Positions 61,542 through 64,000 of a stretch of DNA of 64,000 bases are shown piece by piece (the stretch's first letter is position 1; each line of letters opens with the position of its first letter). The position numbers were made by a program, and so were the translations under genes. This DNA is from Glandiceps talaboti (taxonomy: Eukaryota > Hemichordata > Enteropneusta > Spengelidae), in the NCBI RefSeq assembly GCF_964340395.1, contig NC_135555.1, positions 8,440,931 to 8,504,930 on the forward strand, given 5' to 3'. The notes under the pieces are model-generated. The model did no database searches and had not been told where the DNA came from. It saw nothing but the letters and a program-made list of their open reading frames with translations.

Positions 61542-64000
61542 ATGGCAGCAACGGACTTTCAAGAAATAACTAAAGATAAGTTGTACGTTTCCGGACTGAT
61601 TGGACGAGGTGCCTTTGGTTCTGTGTATCATGCCACATATTCAACCTGGCATACTGATGTCGCCGTTAAAGTTTGCAATGAAAGTAGTATAAAGTATGTT
61701 ATAAACGTATTTTCACTGAAGTTGATAGATTTACAGTTACACTGTGTGTGTTTATAGTTGACACCTTTGAAGTCTCCACAATACTGTCATAAAATACACA
61801 GTAAAGTTTTTCAACTGATTTGCTTACTACATAATTATTGGTACCTGATCAAAGAAGGTAGACCCTGGATAGCAACAATTAACACATAGAATGAATAGTT
61901 TTGACCTTATGTGACCTGTCCAAGTTGATTACTAGTAGTACTTGCATACTGTCTATGCGTAAAGGTGACAAAGGTGAGACTGCTTTTGTCCTGGCTGCTT
62001 TAGTTGGTAGAGTGAGTCATGAAAAATTCCCTACCCCAGTGTAGAGTGACTGCATGACTCACTATCATTTTTAAAATAAAGAAGCTTGATAGAACAAAAT
62101 CAGCCTTGCCTTTGTCCCCTTTACAGGTTGTTGTAATCAAGATATATGAAATCTGCATGCACACGTGCACACACAATCACATATGCACACACATGCACGC
62201 ACGCACACACACACACGCACACACATATGCACACACACACACACACACGCATGCACTTCAGATACTCATGTATGCAGTGTTTTTTGCTGCGCTTTCATTT
62301 GTTTTACTTGTATAGTACTAGTACTGCTGCAGTACATTATAAACACTCATGAATACAAATACACCGAGTACAGTGCACTACACTGGCCTGCACATATGCA
62401 ATGGGGAGTCTGTAATATTATCATATAAATGAATCTTTCACTTGTAAAACTGCTAAGATAAATAATGAGCAAAACTGGATAATATCGTAGAAAAACATTT
62501 ATTAGATAAAATGTTAAGACTCGGAGTGATGGAAATTTGGTGAAAACATTAAATTCATTTTTGGTGAAATTAAGTTACAACCTGAACTCAGAAACCATAA
62601 GGTAAAAAGAAAAGTATATATATTGGCTGAAGTTTTGATTTTTGACTTCCATACAGATGGATAAATCAAATCAATCTCAGACAAGATTCAGTCACAAATG
62701 AGATCAATCCAGGAATACAACCTGTGAAAAAACCCTGATGTATTTGCTTGCTTGTTGTGTGAAGGAATGAGACATGTTTCATGCAAATACATTACACTGT
62801 AATGAGTCTGACTGTTAGATACATTATAACTTCCACAAATATAACAAACTGATAAAAGTGTCACCTTAACCTACATCAGAGGTGCCCATTGTTGTTTTTG
62901 TATCAGTTGTATTGTTGTTTTTACCTAATTTTGTCTTTGTATGTAGTCTTTTCCTAGGCTCACTTCATTCAAGGAAGTATACTAATGTTTTTTCACAGGT
63001 TATATACAGACAGAGTACAACAAATCCATTCAGATCATTCTACCATTATCAATCCACCATCAATTCTCTCATATTTTGGGTTGTTCCTTTTTCAGCGAGC
63101 AACAAAAGATCCTTGAAGAAGCAAGGAAGCTAAGTAAAGCAAATCATAAGAATATTATACGACTGTATGGACTGTGTACAACTCCTGGATTTTATGGTCT
63201 CGTCATGGAATTTGTTGAAAATGGATCCTTGGAAAGGCTACTGAGAGAAGTCAGTGGTGTTGAAATCCCATGGGTATTGAGATGGCGTTTCCTATTCGAA
63301 ATCTGTACAGGAATGAATATTTTACATAACTTGTCTCCACTCAAAGTGCTTCATCTTGACTTGAAAGCAGCCAATATACTTCTTGATGAACACTACACAA
63401 TCAAGGTAAGAATAAAAAGTCCTAGTAGTATTGAGTTCGTTGTGTCTGTGAGCCATAAAAAACTTTTTGATGCTGCATTCAAATTCTTGTGTACATTATG
63501 TTTTACTATCGAAATGAAGACCCAGACTACTTCTGATGGTGTTATTAAGTCATGTCCAATCAATGTTGTTAGTCACCTCACTTTATAAGTTATACAGCTA
63601 TGAGGTCAGAAAACCACACAGCCTTGCAGCAACACCCGGATCCCCCCCTGGGGGGGGGGGGGGGTACCACTAGCCAGATCTGGTAGGGGTGTGTGGCCAA
63701 TGCTGTCAACCCCAGACCCCATTTTGGTACATGTATAACATTTTTTGACTTTTTGATGTATGATGTATTTTCTAACCATTTAGATCCATAATGTATCTGA
63801 TTTAATATACTGCAAAACAGACACACTAATGAGTATCATGAAATATTTTCATAAATTACGAAGATATAAAGTATGTAATTTGCACAAACTGTTTTTCTTT
63901 CTTTCTTCAGATCTCTGACTTTGGTTTGTCTAGGCTGAGATCAGTTGAGAGTTCTGGGATAATGGTAGGTGGTCCAGGAGGAACCGTAACTCACTTTCCA
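61542..64000 (+). CDS. RIPK2-like protein kinase, N-terminal part (runs off window)
   Basis: Exons: 61542-61693, 63096-63405, 63911 to the window edge; phases join in one frame, 184 residues visible. The product opens directly with a kinase domain: glycine loop GRGAFGSVYHA (21-31), VAVK with the ATP-binding lysine at 43, a catalytic loop HLDLKAANIL with Asp139 and Asn144, and a DFG motif at 157-159. The HRD arginine is replaced by leucine, as arginine is also replaced in RIPK2. GGPGGTVTHFP near the end resembles the GGT-I-x-MPPE activation segment of RIPK family kinases. Family members signal in innate immunity or cell death through C-terminal domains that lie beyond the window, so the orthologue (RIPK2, RIPK4/ANKK1 or a lineage-specific TKL) is open. 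An internal GTAGGT after codon 173 could be a donor, but homology favours read-through. Confidence 0.88.
61960..62123. mobile_element. Small inverted-repeat element in kinase intron 1
   Basis: Outer TAAAGGTGACAAAGGTGAG is inverted (with mismatches) at 62105-62123, and inner AGTGAGTCATG (62011) is inverted as CATGACTCACT (62052). Total about 164 bp, non-coding. Confidence 0.55.
62155..62252. repeat. (CA)n microsatellite
   Basis: CA-rich tract with GCAC and ATGC interruptions in kinase intron 1; His-Thr open frames over it are artefacts. Confidence 0.9.
63406..63910. other. Kinase intron 2
   Basis: About 500 bp between AAG|GTAAGA and TTCTTCAG|ATC. Near 63643-63665 it contains a C run followed at once by a G run (CCCCCCCTGGGGG), a strong hairpin. 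The exon frame stays open for over 180 bp past the donor, but the donor and the DFG exon at 63911 show it is spliced. Confidence 0.7.

Noticed and set aside
63406-63588. Kinase reading frame continuing past 63405 to a stop at 63588
   Set aside because: A consensus donor (AAG|GTAAGA) and a DFG exon at 63911 in the right phase show the frame is intronic after 63405.

Overview
This is AT-rich animal nuclear DNA. Protein-coding sequence is cut into many short exons with GT/AG introns, and the rest is dense with microsatellites, minisatellites and short inverted-repeat transposons. Nothing prokaryotic or viral was recognised. The exon boundaries of the Gs-alpha gene are the same as those I know from vertebrate GNAS, and the other proteins look bilaterian. 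I read the organism as a slowly evolving marine invertebrate such as a cephalochordate, hemichordate or lophotrochozoan; the sequence alone does not let me choose.

Layout. Bases 1-24113 hold no exon I can support and carry several tandem repeats, a five-fold POU-octamer array (6650-6915), a 53-bp minisatellite (10870-12153) and a 1.4-kb element with long terminal inverted repeats (22381-23817). Bases 24114-35566 (+) carry the last seven coding exons of a Gs-alpha subunit gene; its earlier exons lie outside the window or were not found. Bases 36300-47450 are repeat territory: a (TA)n tract, a 2.7-kb satellite of about 20-bp units, and a run of foldback or MITE-like elements at 43913-47452. Bases 47668-57242 (+) are a complete 14-exon CTU2 gene (476 codons plus stop). 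Bases 58342-61007 (-) are a complete five-exon MRPL52 gene (123 codons plus stop), tail-to-tail with CTU2. Bases 61542-64000 (+) are the first three coding exons of a RIPK2-like protein kinase. It starts 534 bp from the MRPL52 start, head-to-head, with CRE and ETS motifs between them. The window ends inside its kinase domain.

The four genes do not form a pathway: they serve G-protein signalling, tRNA wobble-uridine thiolation, the mitochondrial ribosome, and a receptor-interacting-type kinase. The most notable non-genic structure is a family of palindromic MITEs with 9-bp target duplications (30064, 47256, 49747). Next come a 116-bp and a 136-bp tandem duplication that each copied part of a coding exon into an adjacent intron, three CTCF-like motifs at exact 34-bp spacing, and a repeat family whose end lies just upstream of a Gs-alpha splice acceptor.
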